Assembly: GCA_963731665.1 (NCBI GenBank)
Contig: CAVSWP010000010.1
Location: forward strand, 62,001 to 126,000
Direction: 5' to 3'
From: Chersky-840 sp035604715
GTDB lineage: Bacteria > Actinomycetota > Acidimicrobiia > Acidimicrobiales > UBA8190
Length of the DNA stretch: 64,000 nt
Shown: positions 33,185 to 42,784 of the stretch, piece by piece
Position numbering within the stretch: position 1 is the first letter of the stretch
Layout: the number at the start of each line of letters is the position of its first letter
Notes under the pieces: model-generated
The model's input: only the letters and a program-made list of their open reading frames with translations
Told to the model about the DNA's origin: nothing
Database searches by the model: none
Translations under genes and position numbers: made by a program

Positions 33185-35119
33185 TCAGTTCTCGAGCGGC
33201 ACGCTCCAGCGCAGGCGGGTGCCGCGTTTTTCCCCTGGGCCCACGGTCATCGAGCCGCCGCGAGCCTCGGCCCGGGCACGCAGGTTGGCGAGCCCGCTCG
33301 AGCGGGTGGTGTCACGCATCCCGACACCGTTGTCGGTCACCGTGATGGTGAGGGCGTCGTGGACGTCGACGCGTACCACCACGCCCGACGCATGGGCGTG
33401 GCGCGCCGCGTTGGAGAGACCCTCACGCACGACGGCCAGGGCGTCGGGGACGAGCTCCTCGGGGAGCTTGGTGTCCACCGGCCCGTCGAAATGGAGGCGG
33501 GGTTGGAACCCGAGGCTCTGGGCTGCCATTGAGGTGACATCGAGAAGACGCGCCCGCGCGCTTGTCCCCCCTCTGTCGTTGGTGCGCAGGGCCAGCGAGA
33601 AGATCGTGGACCGCACGTCGCGGATGGTGGCGTCGAGCTCCTCGATGGACTCGGCGATCCGGTCCGACGCCGCGGGGTCCTCGATGGAACGGGAGGCGGC
33701 CTGCAGGGCCATGCCCACGGCGAAGAGCCGCTGGACGACGTGGTCGTGCAGATCGCGGGCGATTCGCTCTCGATCTCCCAGGACGGCGAGCTGTTCGCGG
33801 TCGGTCTGGGCCCGGTCGAGCTCGATGGCGAGCCCCGCCTGTTGGCCGAAGCTCTCTACCACGCGGATCTCCTCGGGGCTGAAGCCCGCCCGGCCGACCA
33901 ACCGCCCGACTCCCAGCACCCCGTCGTTGCCGTGTGACGTGGTGATGGGGACCAGCAGCAGGGGACCCAGCTCGGCGGGAACGGCGTCAACTTGATCGGG
34001 GCCCAGCAATCCCGACGGGTCGGTGGTGACCGTGGACCGGCCGGTGGTGAACACCCGCCCGGTCGCCGATCCCTCGATCGGCACCAGCCGGCCCCGCAAG
34101 GGCAACACCGGCGCTCCATGGGTGGCGATCACCTTGAGCGATTCGCTTCCTTCCTCGACGAGCACACTCACGGTGATGCCGTCGGCATCGGAGAGCTCCG
34201 ACGCCCGCTTGGCGATCAATGCCAGCCACTGCTCGAGGCCGCCGCCGGCCAACATCGACAGCCTGACCTCCGAGATCGAACCCAGCCAGCGCTCGCGTCG
34301 TTGCCCGTCGACCAACAGACGCCGCAACTCCCGCTCGGCCCGCTTGCGGTCGGTGATGTCCCGCAACACCGCCGAGAACCCGGTCGATGCGCCCGTGGGC
34401 TCGCGGATGAGCGAGAGACCCTCCGACACCTCGACTTCGTGCCCGTCCTTGTGGCGTCGCACGGTGTCGCGGGTGGGGACGTGCACCCCGCCGCCTACCA
34501 TGGCCATCTGCTCGTCGACGTCGACCAGCAAACCGTCGGGGACCAGGCGGGAGAACGGTTTGCCACAGATCTCCTCGGCGCTGTACCCCAGGAGCCGCTC
34601 GGCACCCGGGTTCCAGGTGGTGAGCGAGCCCCCGAGGTCCATCGACACGATGGCGTCCTCCGACGACGACACGATGGCGGCCAACCACGCGGCGGCCTCC
34701 CATTCGGCCCGCCGCCCGGTGAGGTCTCGCACCAGTGCCAGCGTGAGCGGTCGCCCGGGCACGCCCAGGGGAGCGAGGCTGATGTCGGCGGGAAACTCGG
34801 TCCGATCGAGGCGCGTCGCCCACAGCTCGAGTCCCTGGCCCATGGCCCGGGGCGTGGGATGGGCGGCGTAGGTGGCCCGCCGGCCGGCGTGGTCGGCCCG
34901 GAACCGGTCGGGGACCAGGACGTCGACGTCGACGCCGACGAGCGCTCCTGGCCGGTAGCCGAACATCGACGCGGCGGCGGCGTTGGCGGCCACGATCTTT
35001 CCCGCCGGGTCTGACACGATGGCGGCATCGGGGACCAGGCGCAGTACGGCGTCGATCAGGGCCGCCGAACCGGGGCCGGCGGCGTCGTCGTGTTCGATGT
35101 GGTGTTGCCGGGTCGACAC
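33185..35119 (-). CDS. Cytosolic PAS-PAS-GAF histidine kinase (NarL-type, HisKA_3)
   Basis: 644 residues without TM helices. Two PAS domains (about 18-125 and 140-265; SDPAGKIVAANAAAASMFGY and WNPGAERLLGYSAEE) are followed by a GAF domain (~295-440). The HisKA_3 motif ERIARDLHDHVVQRLFAVGM holds the phospho-accepting His near 458. The HATPase end has REGLSNAARHAHAS, TDNGVGM and SGLANLRARAEARGG. It belongs to the DevS/NarX-like kinase type. The partner NarL-family regulator is not in the window, so it is an orphan here. The ligand could be a small molecule, gas or redox cue; not determined. Confidence 0.9.
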   Translation of the reverse strand: MSTRQHHIEHDDAAGPGSAALIDAVLRLVPDAAIVSDPAGKIVAANAAAASMFGYRPGALVGVDVDVLVPDRFRADHAGRRATYAAHPTPRAMGQGLELWATRLDRTEFPADISLAPLGVPGRPLTLALVRDLTGRRAEWEAAAWLAAIVSSSEDAIVSMDLGGSLTTWNPGAERLLGYSAEEICGKPFSRLVPDGLLVDVDEQMAMVGGGVHVPTRDTVRRHKDGHEVEVSEGLSLIREPTGASTGFSAVLRDITDRKRAERELRRLLVDGQRRERWLGSISEVRLSMLAGGGLEQWLALIAKRASELSDADGITVSVLVEEGSESLKVIATHGAPVLPLRGRLVPIEGSATGRVFTTGRSTVTTDPSGLLGPDQVDAVPAELGPLLLVPITTSHGNDGVLGVGRLVGRAGFSPEEIRVVESFGQQAGLAIELDRAQTDREQLAVLGDRERIARDLHDHVVQRLFAVGMALQAASRSIEDPAASDRIAESIEELDATIRDVRSTIFSLALRTNDRGGTSARARLLDVTSMAAQSLGFQPRLHFDGPVDTKLPEELVPDALAVVREGLSNAARHAHASGVVVRVDVHDALTITVTDNGVGMRDTTRSSGLANLRARAEARGGSMTVGPGEKRGTRLRWSVPLEN

Positions 35120-35199
35120 CCGATCAGCAACGTTCGGGAGATGGCACTGACCGAATGCTAACGGTGTGCCCGCGGCCGCAGCTTGGCCCCGGCGCCCTC

Positions 35200-38007
35200 T
35201 CAGGCGTCTTCCAGGCCGTAGAAGACGCGCTCGACGACTCTTCGGGCCCGGCGGGTGACTCTGCGGTAGTCGTCACGCAACGACGACGGTGTGGTGCCCA
35301 GGCTCCTTGCCAGGTGGGACAGCTGATCGGGCTGGGTCGGGAGGGCGTCTCCGGGGGACGCGCCTCCCGGCAGGGCGCCCACGAGGTGCCAGCGGTTCCG
35401 GGTTCGTTCGCAGAACCGATAGGCGGAGCGCAGTGTCGTCAGGTCGGCGAGGGAGAGCACCCCGCGATCTCCCAGGGCCTCCATGGCCGCATCGGTGCCC
35501 GTCCCGGGAAGGTGGTGGCGAAGTTGGAGCAGCTGCACCGTCCATTCGATGTCGGACAGTGACCCTCGTCCCAGCTTGAGGTGGAATTGCGGGTCCTCGT
35601 GCGAGGGGATCCGCTCACGCTCGATGCGGGCCTTCATCCTTCGGATGGCGGCCACGTCGTCCTCGGTGACCGGCCGGCCCCAGACGAAATCATCCACCAG
35701 GGCCATGAACCGTTCGCCCAAGGCGCGGTCCCCGGCGATGATCCGGGCGCGCACCAGGGCCTGGCGTTCCCACGTCTCGGCCCAGCGATCGAAGTACGCC
35801 GCGTACCCGTGCAGGTCGCGCGCCAGGCGACCCTGCCCGCCCTCGGGGCGGAGCCCGAGATCGACGGTGGCCACCCGTTGGGCCGGGCTCGGTCCGTGCA
35901 TCAGGTGCAGCAGTGACTCGGCCACGGTTTCGCCCTCGATGTCGCTCGCACCGTCGTAGACGAACAGCACGTCGAGGTCGCTGGCATACGACATCTCGGC
36001 TCCCCCGAGTCGTCCCATCCCGACGATCGAGAACGGCATGCCGGGGTCGACCGCCTCGAGGGCAGCCTCGACCAGTGCCTCGCACAGAGCGGTGAGCTCG
36101 TGGCCGGTGCCCACGATGTCGTCGATATCGAGCAGATCGCGCGCCGCGATGCGGACATGCTGGTCCTGTCGTATCCGGACCAGCTGGGCGCGCCGCCAGG
36201 ACTCGTCGTCGTTGCGGTGCAGCCGCTCGCCGGCCTCGGCCACCAGCGCGTCACGGGACGTGGGGATGAGCGTCGTGTCGTCGGCCAGGGTGGCGATCAG
36301 CTCCGGATTGCGCTCGATGGCCTCGACCAGTGTCCGGCTGGACCCCAGCATCAGGCACAGTCGTCGGGCGGCCTCGGGGGATTCGCGGAAGGTGGACACG
36401 AGGATCGAACGCTGGTGGGGGTGGACGACGAGGTTGCGCAGTCCGAGGAGGCCGAGGTCGGGGTGCGGCGACAGTGACAGCCAGTCGAGCAGGAGCGGGA
36501 GCAACTGGGCCATCAGCCGGGAGCTGCGGTTCAAGCCGCCGGCGAGGTCCTCGACCGCCGCTCGGGTGCGTGTGGCGTCCGAGAACCCGAAGGCGGAAAG
36601 CCGCCTGGCCACGGCTTCGGCCGACATGACGGGGCGCGCCGCCACCTCTTCGATGGTCCTCTCCGACCCCTCGCCGGGGATCGATGGTGTCGCCACGGTG
36701 GCGAAGGCTTCGAGCAGGGGCCGGAAGAACAGACGCTCGTGGATGGCGCGCACGTCCCGCTGGCACCGGCGTAGGGCGTCGTCGAACCGGGCCACGGCCG
36801 AAGAGGTGGCGTCGTCCTCGAAGCCCAACACCAGGGCGAGGCGTCGTTGGGACGCCGGGTCGGCGGGGACGGAGTGGGTCTGCTCCTCCTCGACGAGCTG
36901 CAACCGGTGCTCCACGGTTCGCAGGAAGCGATAGGCGTCGGAGAGGGCGGCGGCGTCCTCGGCGGCGATGTACCCGGCGCCGGCGAGCTCGGCGATGGCG
37001 CCCAGGGTGGACCGTTCCCTGATCCCCGTGTCGTGGCGTCCGTGCACCAGCTGGAGGAGTTGGACCGCGAACTCGACGTCGCGGATGCCGCCCGGACCAC
37101 GCTTGATCTCGCGCCCGGCGAAGCCGCGGCGGGCGACGAACTTCTCGGCCCGGGCTTTCATCGACCGCACCGCGGCCAGCTCGTCGGCGCTGTAGTTCCG
37201 CTCCCACACCTGCTCGTGGGCGGCGCGCTCGAACCGGAGGCCGAGCTCGGCGTCGCCGGCCACGGCGCGCGCCTTCAACAGCGCCTGGAACTCCCAGGTC
37301 GCCGCCCACCGGCTCCAGTAGGCGCCGTAGCCTTCGAGCGACCGCGTCAGAGGGCCGGCCCGACCCTCAGGGCGAAGATCGGCGTCGACGCGGAAGCACC
37401 GCCGCGCCGTCTGCAAGATGCGTCTCGCCTTGTCCTCGTCGGGCCCGTCTTCGGTCACGAACAGGACGTCGACGTCGCTGGCGTAGTTGAGCTCACGACC
37501 ACCGAGCTTTCCCATGCCGATCACGGCCAGGGGGCGTCCGCCCTTCGACAGCGCCACGGCACCGTCGAGCACCGCCTCGGCCAGCGCCGCCAGCGCCCTC
37601 CCCACCGCCTCGAGCGGTTCGAGACCGAGCAGGTCGCGCGCCGCGATCCGCAGCAGCTCGAGTTGCTTCGTGCGCGCCAGGGCGTCCGGGTCCGCGGAGT
37701 CGATGGCCACGGCCTGGTCCAGTGCTCCGAGCACGTCGAGGGCTTTCGCGTCCACCACACACAGCCGGCCCAGCGAGTTGCTGGCCGCACTCACCCGGAC
37801 CAGGGCGTCGGCCAAGGGGCTCGGCGCGGACCCCGGCACCAAGCGGTCGGCGACCTCGGGGTGCTCGTCGAGCATTCGGTGCAGGGTCGCCGCCGCCGCC
37901 TCCGGTGACGCCGAGTGGTCGATCAGGTTCACGAGGGCCCCGGGCACCGTGGCCGGCGGTCGGGGACCGTGGCTGACGCCGTCCTCGGGAGGTGACGGCG
38001 CGACCAT
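35200..38007 (-). CDS. glnE: Bifunctional glutamine synthetase adenylyltransferase/deadenylase
   Basis: 935 residues from ATG 38007; the longer reading upstream is antisense to nadE. Two nucleotidyltransferase domains, each followed by a helical GlnD-PII-type domain: GMGKLGGRELNYASDVDVLF (~164) and GMGRLGGAEMSYASDLDVLF (~661), with paired catalytic Asp in SDVDV and SDLDV. It adds AMP to, or removes it from, glutamine synthetase according to nitrogen status, in the cytoplasm. Typical size. Divergent from nadE across 51 bp; the two share a promoter region. Confidence 0.96.
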   Translation of the reverse strand: MVAPSPPEDGVSHGPRPPATVPGALVNLIDHSASPEAAAATLHRMLDEHPEVADRLVPGSAPSPLADALVRVSAASNSLGRLCVVDAKALDVLGALDQAVAIDSADPDALARTKQLELLRIAARDLLGLEPLEAVGRALAALAEAVLDGAVALSKGGRPLAVIGMGKLGGRELNYASDVDVLFVTEDGPDEDKARRILQTARRCFRVDADLRPEGRAGPLTRSLEGYGAYWSRWAATWEFQALLKARAVAGDAELGLRFERAAHEQVWERNYSADELAAVRSMKARAEKFVARRGFAGREIKRGPGGIRDVEFAVQLLQLVHGRHDTGIRERSTLGAIAELAGAGYIAAEDAAALSDAYRFLRTVEHRLQLVEEEQTHSVPADPASQRRLALVLGFEDDATSSAVARFDDALRRCQRDVRAIHERLFFRPLLEAFATVATPSIPGEGSERTIEEVAARPVMSAEAVARRLSAFGFSDATRTRAAVEDLAGGLNRSSRLMAQLLPLLLDWLSLSPHPDLGLLGLRNLVVHPHQRSILVSTFRESPEAARRLCLMLGSSRTLVEAIERNPELIATLADDTTLIPTSRDALVAEAGERLHRNDDESWRRAQLVRIRQDQHVRIAARDLLDIDDIVGTGHELTALCEALVEAALEAVDPGMPFSIVGMGRLGGAEMSYASDLDVLFVYDGASDIEGETVAESLLHLMHGPSPAQRVATVDLGLRPEGGQGRLARDLHGYAAYFDRWAETWERQALVRARIIAGDRALGERFMALVDDFVWGRPVTEDDVAAIRRMKARIERERIPSHEDPQFHLKLGRGSLSDIEWTVQLLQLRHHLPGTGTDAAMEALGDRGVLSLADLTTLRSAYRFCERTRNRWHLVGALPGGASPGDALPTQPDQLSHLARSLGTTPSSLRDDYRRVTRRARRVVERVFYGLEDA

Positions 38008-38046
38008 GTCCGCAGCTTGCCAGGCTGGGTGCACAGGGGGTGCCGG

Positions 38047-38052
38047 TAAGAT
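38047..38052 (+). promoter_or_regulatory. -10 element TAAGAT for a leaderless nadE mRNA
   Basis: TAAGAT is followed after 6 bases by GTG 38059. There is no Shine-Dalgarno, and the 51-bp gap to the divergent glnE leaves little room for a leader. Confidence 0.6.
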
Positions 38053-38058
38053 TTCACC

Positions 38059-39891
38059 GTGTCCCACCTGCGTGTGGCGTTGTGCCAGCTCGACACCGTC
38101 GTAGGCGAGGTGGACGGCAACGCCGATCGGATCATCGACTCTCTGACGCGCGCCGAGGCTCAAGGCGCCGACGTGGCCGCCTTTCCCGAGCTCGCCATCA
38201 CCGGGTACCCCCCGGAGGACCTCTTGCTCAAGCCGGCCTTCGTGGGCCTCAACCTGGCCGCGCTGGAGAAGGTCGCCGCCGCCACCTCCGCGTGCTTGGC
38301 CCTGGTGGGGTTCGTGGACGTCGTCGGCCACGAGGACCTCGACGCCGCCGTGGCCCACGCCGCGGGCGCCGGTGCGGTGGCTCGGGAGGCTGCCATCCGG
38401 GGAGCGCCGCGCCGACTGCGCAACGCCGTCGCCGTGTGTGGACGGGGGGGAGTGCTCGGCGTGTACCACAAGCGTCGACTTCCCAACTACGGGGTGTTCG
38501 ACGAGGAGCGCTGGTTCGCGCCGGGGACCTCGGAGCTCGAGCTCTACCTCGTGGCCGGCATGCCGCTGGGCATCTCGATCTGCGAGGACCTGTGGTTCCC
38601 GGGCGGCCCCGTTCCGGAGCTCGCCGCGGGCGGGGCCGGGCTCGTGGTGAACATGAACGCGTCGCCGTACTCCATCGGCCGGGAGGCTGATCGCCTGGGC
38701 GTGGCCCGGGAACGGGTGGCCGAGGCGGGGTGCGCCCTGGTCTATGTGAACCAGGTGGGAGGTCAGGACGAGCTGGTCTTCGACGGGGGATCGTTCGTCA
38801 TGGACTCCGGTGGTGAGGTCGTGGCGGCCGCGCCGAGATTCGTCGAAACCATCCTGGTCGTCGACGTGCCCATCCCCCCCGCCGTGCGCAGCACCACCCT
38901 CCCGGTGCTCTCCATCAGCAGCGCCCCCCGCGACCCCGCCGCCCGGCGCCCCCCGCCGATTCCCGCTCCTCTCGGCGAGGAAGCCGAGGTCTACGAGGCT
39001 CTCGTACTGGGGACGCGTGACTATCTGAAGAAGAACGGCTTCACCGACGCCGTGATCGGCCTGTCCGGGGGCGTCGACTCGTCACTGGTGGCCGCCGTCG
39101 CCGTGGACGCGCTCGGCGCCCGCCACGTGCACGGCCTGTCGATGCCGTCGCGCTACTCGAGTGCGGGGTCGGTCACCGACGCCGCCGCCCTGGCGGAAGG
39201 GCTCGGCATCGACCTGCACCACGTCCCCATCGAGCCAGCGCACGCCGCCTTCGGCTCCGTGCTCGCCGACACGCTGGGGGACGTCCCTTCCGGGCTCACC
39301 GACGAGAACCTGCAGTCGCGCATCCGGGGCGTGCTCCTCATGGCGCTCTCCAACGCCCGGGGGTGGATCGTGCTCACCACGGGTAACAAGAGCGAGCTCG
39401 CCACCGGGTACTCGACTTTGTACGGCGACTCCGCCGGCGGGTTCGCCGTGATCAAGGACGTGCCCAAGACCCTCGTCTACCGGCTGTGCCGCTACCGCAA
39501 TGCCCGCGAGGGCAAGGACCTCATACCCGAGTCGGTGCTGAGCAAGCCACCGTCGGCCGAGCTTCGTCCCGATCAACGCGACGACCAGAGCCTCCCGCCC
39601 TACGAGGTCCTCGACCCGTTGCTGGACGCGCTCGTGCTCAACGACCGGTCGATCGCCGATGTGGTCGGGGACGGGTTCGCCCCCGACCTGGTGGCCCGGG
39701 TGGCCTCGCTGGTGGACAGCGCCGAGTACAAGCGCCGGCAATCCCCTCCCGGTGTGCGCATCACGGCCAAGGCGTTCGGCAAGGATCGGCGCATGCCGAT
39801 CACGAACCGGTACCGCGACCCGGCGCCGGAAACCACTCCGACGACCGGCGGGGCGCCCGGCGACCCGGATGGGGTGGCCCCCGGTGCCTGA
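38059..39891 (+). CDS. nadE: Glutamine-dependent NAD+ synthetase
   Basis: 610 residues from GTG. The N-terminal nitrilase-type glutaminase (1-275) has Glu44 (FPELAITGYPPEDL), Lys138 (YHKRRLPNYGVFDEE) and Cys175 (SICEDLW). The C-terminal synthetase domain has the PP-loop SGGVDSS (336-342) and TTGNKSELATGYSTLYGDSA. It converts deamido-NAD+ to NAD+ with ATP and glutamine nitrogen. The C-terminal ~20 residues are Pro/Gly-rich and overlap the next gene by 8 bp. Confidence 0.97.
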   Translation: MSHLRVALCQLDTVVGEVDGNADRIIDSLTRAEAQGADVAAFPELAITGYPPEDLLLKPAFVGLNLAALEKVAAATSACLALVGFVDVVGHEDLDAAVAHAAGAGAVAREAAIRGAPRRLRNAVAVCGRGGVLGVYHKRRLPNYGVFDEERWFAPGTSELELYLVAGMPLGISICEDLWFPGGPVPELAAGGAGLVVNMNASPYSIGREADRLGVARERVAEAGCALVYVNQVGGQDELVFDGGSFVMDSGGEVVAAAPRFVETILVVDVPIPPAVRSTTLPVLSISSAPRDPAARRPPPIPAPLGEEAEVYEALVLGTRDYLKKNGFTDAVIGLSGGVDSSLVAAVAVDALGARHVHGLSMPSRYSSAGSVTDAAALAEGLGIDLHHVPIEPAHAAFGSVLADTLGDVPSGLTDENLQSRIRGVLLMALSNARGWIVLTTGNKSELATGYSTLYGDSAGGFAVIKDVPKTLVYRLCRYRNAREGKDLIPESVLSKPPSAELRPDQRDDQSLPPYEVLDPLLDALVLNDRSIADVVGDGFAPDLVARVASLVDSAEYKRRQSPPGVRITAKAFGKDRRMPITNRYRDPAPETTPTTGGAPGDPDGVAPGA

Positions 39892-40615
39892 CCGATTCGA
39901 CGCCGCCGCGCTGGCACTGGGTGGAACGACGTTCGACGCCGCCGGTTCGGGGGGGCCCGCCCTCTCCCTCGACGCCCAGGCGACGCTCGTCGGGTCGTAC
40001 CAGTGGCTGGAGCGCCGGCTGTTCGAAGTGCTGGGCTCGTGGGTCGCCTCCGAGCCCGTACCCGAGGCCCAGGTGCTGTTCGACGTGTACAGCCAGCAAC
40101 ACGCCTGGCACGCCGAGCTGTTCGCCGAAAGGCTCCCCGTGCTCGACTCCGTCGACCCCGACACCTTGGTGTTGCCCCCCAGCGTCGAGGTCGACCGCAT
40201 GCTCGGCGTGCTGGCCGGGGTCGTCCCTGACCCGCACCACGCGTCGGCCGGTACCTTGATCGGCCCGGGCGGAGGCTCCGGCATGGCCTCGGGGGGCACG
40301 TTGCCGCGCCTCGTCGGGATCAGCAGGGTGGTCCTTCCCCGGCTCGTGACCGGGTACACCCTGCATCTGCGACGCGTCTCGCCTGTCGCCGACGCGCCCA
40401 TGACGCGCTGCCTGCGGCTGGTGCTGCGCGACGAGACCGAGCAGTGGCAGGCCCTCGAGGCCCTCACCCAAGCACTTTTGCGGCGTCCCCATGACGTGGT
40501 CGTGGTCACTGGCCACCAGCAGCGCCTCGAGGAGATGATCGCGGAAACCGGCGCCGGGCTCGTCCCCTGGCCGGCGGGGCCCGATCCTTCGGGGGTCGAG
40601 CCCGCGTCGTTGTGA
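39884..40615 (+). CDS. Conserved hypothetical, all-helical, possibly ferritin-like
   Basis: 243 residues from GTG 39884, overlapping the nadE stop by 8 bp, so coupled to it. Two long helical stretches: YQWLERRLFEVLGSWV with VYSQQHAWHAELFAERLP, and CLRLVLRDETEQWQALEALT with VTGHQQRLEEMIAE. The Glu/His spacing is reminiscent of a ferritin-like four-helix bundle, but the full ExxH pairs of a di-iron site are not present. Function unknown; the remaining sequence is Pro/Ala-rich. Confidence 0.65.
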   Translation: MPDRFDAAALALGGTTFDAAGSGGPALSLDAQATLVGSYQWLERRLFEVLGSWVASEPVPEAQVLFDVYSQQHAWHAELFAERLPVLDSVDPDTLVLPPSVEVDRMLGVLAGVVPDPHHASAGTLIGPGGGSGMASGGTLPRLVGISRVVLPRLVTGYTLHLRRVSPVADAPMTRCLRLVLRDETEQWQALEALTQALLRRPHDVVVVTGHQQRLEEMIAETGAGLVPWPAGPDPSGVEPASL

Positions 40616-40881
40616 ACCCGCCCGGCCCCATGGCTCCGAGCCCTTCCCGCCCGACGTGGCGCCCAGAGGCCCGGTGCGCCGGTTTGGCCTGCGGACCAGG
40701 TATTCGTTCTCGCCCGTGGAGGCGTGGCCAGGGCTCGGGTCTTGACTCCGTCGGTAAACTGATATCCACAGGGGGTGGCTGAACGCGGCCGGAACGAGCC
40801 GGCACCGGCTGCAGGTTCACAGCCGAAGACTTCGATGGCCGGCACGGGAGCGCCGGAGGGATCCGACGAAGGGTTGAGACG

Positions 40882-41820
40882 TTGGCGAAGGAACGGGTCG
40901 AGCGCGACGAGGAGGATCTGGTCCGGCTCTACCTGACCGACATCGGGCAGTACCCGTTGCTCACCAAGGACGACGAGGTGCGCCTGGCCCAGACCATCGA
41001 GGGCGGGAGGGCCGCCGAGATGGACCTGGCCATCAAGGTCAAGGACCTCACCCCGGCCAAGCGTCGTGAGCTGAGGCGCAAGATCCAAACCGGCGAACAG
41101 GCCCAGCAGACCTTCGTCCAGTCCAACCTCCGTCTGGTGGTCTCGATCGCCAAGAAGTACCAGGCGTCGGGTCTGCCCCTCCTCGACCTCATCCAGGAAG
41201 GGAACCTGGGCCTCATGCACGCCGTCGAGAAGTTCGACTGGCGCAAGGGCTTCAAGTTCTCGACCTACGCCACGTGGTGGATCCGACAGGCCATCACCCG
41301 TGGCATCGCCAACACGGGGCGGACCATCCGGTTGCCCGTGCACGCCGGCGACACCCTGGCACGCGTCCAGAAGGCCCAGGCTCGGCTCGAACTGAAATTC
41401 GGCCGCCCGGCCACGTTGGCCGAGCTCGGCGTCGAGGTGGAGATGCCCGAGGACAAGCTGATCGAGGCGCTGCGTTTCCGGGCCGAGCCGTTGTCGCTGT
41501 CGGAGCCGTTGCGCGAAGACGGTGACGCCGAGCTCGGCGACGTGGTGGAGGATCGGTCGGCCGAGTCGCCCTTCGAGGTGGCGGCCACGTCGCTGCTCCC
41601 CGATGAGATCAACCGGCTCCTTTCCCCCCTCGACGAGCGCGAGCGCGAGATCCTGCGCCTGCGTTTCGGCCTCGATCGCGGTGAGCCCCGGACGCTCGAA
41701 GAGGTAGGTGAGCACTTCAACCTCACCCGGGAGCGCATCCGGCAGATCGAAGCCCGTGCCATGTCCAAGTTGCGTCACCCGTCATCGGACACCGGCGCCC
41801 GCGACCTCCTCACGGTCTGA
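40882..41820 (+). CDS. Sigma-70 family (group 1/2) RNA polymerase sigma factor
   Basis: 312 residues from TTG 40882, with GAAGGG at 40868-40873 as Shine-Dalgarno. Region 1.2 (DLVRLYLTDIGQYPLLTKDD), region 2 (NLRLVVSIAKKYQASGLPLL, FDWRKGFKFSTYATWWIRQA), region 3 (ARLELKFGRPATLAELG) and region 4 (TLEEVGEHFNLTRERIRQIE) are all clear. The -10 and -35 recognition helices match primary sigma factors. The short N-terminus without a long region 1.1 resembles SigB-type group 2 or a compact principal sigma. The ~266-bp upstream spacer holds no other gene; TTGACT (40742) and TAAACT (40755) occur there but at poor spacing for one promoter. Confidence 0.9.
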   Translation: MAKERVERDEEDLVRLYLTDIGQYPLLTKDDEVRLAQTIEGGRAAEMDLAIKVKDLTPAKRRELRRKIQTGEQAQQTFVQSNLRLVVSIAKKYQASGLPLLDLIQEGNLGLMHAVEKFDWRKGFKFSTYATWWIRQAITRGIANTGRTIRLPVHAGDTLARVQKAQARLELKFGRPATLAELGVEVEMPEDKLIEALRFRAEPLSLSEPLREDGDAELGDVVEDRSAESPFEVAATSLLPDEINRLLSPLDEREREILRLRFGLDRGEPRTLEEVGEHFNLTRERIRQIEARAMSKLRHPSSDTGARDLLTV

Positions 41821-41834
41821 GGACCGATGGGGTC

Positions 41835-41855
41835 CCTGGGCGGTAACGGCCCAGG
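41835..41855 (+). terminator. Candidate hairpin terminator after the sigma factor
   Basis: CCTGGGC (41835-41841) pairs perfectly with GCCCAGG (41849-41855) around a 7-base loop, 15 bases after the sigma stop. No U-tract, as is frequent in high-GC actinobacteria. Confidence 0.45.
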
Positions 41856-41890
41856 TCAGCGCCACAGGACACGATGTCGCGACGCGTGGG

Positions 41891-41896
41891 TAGGAT
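41891..41896 (+). promoter_or_regulatory. -10 element TAGGAT for a leaderless micro-protein mRNA
   Basis: TAGGAT ends 7 bases before GTG 41904 with no Shine-Dalgarno, the leaderless pattern seen repeatedly in the window. It supports the short ORF as a real gene. Confidence 0.55.
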
Positions 41897-41903
41897 CCTG
41901 CCC

Positions 41904-41978
41904 GTGAAGAAACTGCTGATCATCGCCATCCTCGTCGGTCTGGGTCTCATCGCCGCCAAGCGGCTGCGCGAAGCCTGA
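41904..41978 (+). CDS. 24-residue membrane micro-protein
   Basis: GTG 41904 to TGA 41978 encodes one helix: MKKLLIIAILVGLGLIAAKR followed by LREA. A basic N-terminus, a ~14-residue hydrophobic core and a basic C-terminus are typical of small single-pass membrane proteins; similar short MKKLL..GLG..AAKK proteins occur in actinobacteria without known role. It sits between the sigma factor and the HAD gene, has its own -10 element, and ends 5 bases from the convergent HAD stop. Confidence 0.6.
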   Translation: MKKLLIIAILVGLGLIAAKRLREA

Positions 41979-41983
41979 TCGAC

Positions 41984-42775
41984 TCAGGCGCGGGCCGTCC
42001 TGTGCCCGTACCGCCTCACAAGCACGGCGGCACCCGTGGCGGCTAACGCCACGCCTGTGAGCGCGGCCGCCGTCGGAAGGTTGGGCACCGGAACGCGATC
42101 GCGGAGCCGGACCGGCCTGGTGAACTGCAGCGACTCCCAGCCGCGGTCGCGAGCCAGGCGGGCGAGCACCCGATCGGGATTCACGACCACGGGGTGGCCC
42201 ACCGCCTCGAGCATGGGCACGTCGGTGTACGAGTCCGAATAGGCGTACGACGACGCCAAGTCGATCCCTTCGAACGATGCCAGGTCGCGCATGGCCTCGG
42301 CCTTGAAGGGCCCATAGGCGTAGAAGGCCATCTCTCCGGTGTAGCGCCCGTCGAGGTCCACCACGGCGCGGCTGGCGATGGCGCCGTCCACGCCCAGGTA
42401 CTCGGCCAGGGGCTGCACGATCTCCTCCGGTGACGCCGAGACGAGATACGTCTTGCGACCCGACGCGTGGTGCTGCTCGAGCAGCTCGAGGGCCTCGGCG
42501 TAGATGATGGGCTCGACCACCTCGTCGAGGGTCTCTCGCACGATCCGAGACACCTCGCCCTGGTCCCATCCTTTCGTCAGCTTGAGCACGGACTCACGGA
42601 TCCGAGCCAACTTCTGCTCGCTGGCGCCGAGATGGAGGTAGACCAGCTGCGAGGTGAGGGCCCGCACCACCGTGGACCTCGAGATCAAGCCACCGCGGTA
42701 GAAGTGGTGGCCGAAGGCGGCCATCGAGGCACGGGCGATGACCGTCTTGTCGAGATCGAAGAAGGCTGCCTCCAT
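41984..42775 (-). CDS. HAD-IB family hydrolase (phosphoserine phosphatase-like)
   Basis: 263 residues from ATG 42775, which a -10 element just upstream supports over the longer reading. HAD motifs: FFDLDKTVI (nucleophile Asp7, Asp9), SASPEEI (motif II Ser), and YSDSYTDVPMLEAVG (motif III/IV). A C-terminal hydrophobic helix (AALTGVALAATGAAVLV) followed by RRYGHRTARA suggests a membrane tether. Members dephosphorylate phosphoserine, lysophospholipids or other small phosphates; substrate not resolved. Confidence 0.88.
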   Translation of the reverse strand: MEAAFFDLDKTVIARASMAAFGHHFYRGGLISRSTVVRALTSQLVYLHLGASEQKLARIRESVLKLTKGWDQGEVSRIVRETLDEVVEPIIYAEALELLEQHHASGRKTYLVSASPEEIVQPLAEYLGVDGAIASRAVVDLDGRYTGEMAFYAYGPFKAEAMRDLASFEGIDLASSYAYSDSYTDVPMLEAVGHPVVVNPDRVLARLARDRGWESLQFTRPVRLRDRVPVPNLPTAAALTGVALAATGAAVLVRRYGHRTARA

Positions 42776-42784
42776 ACCGGCCGA

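Noticed and set aside
39082..41778. 898-codon minus-strand ORF opposite nadE and the sigma factor
   Set aside because: Antisense shadow of nadE, the hypothetical and the sigma gene.
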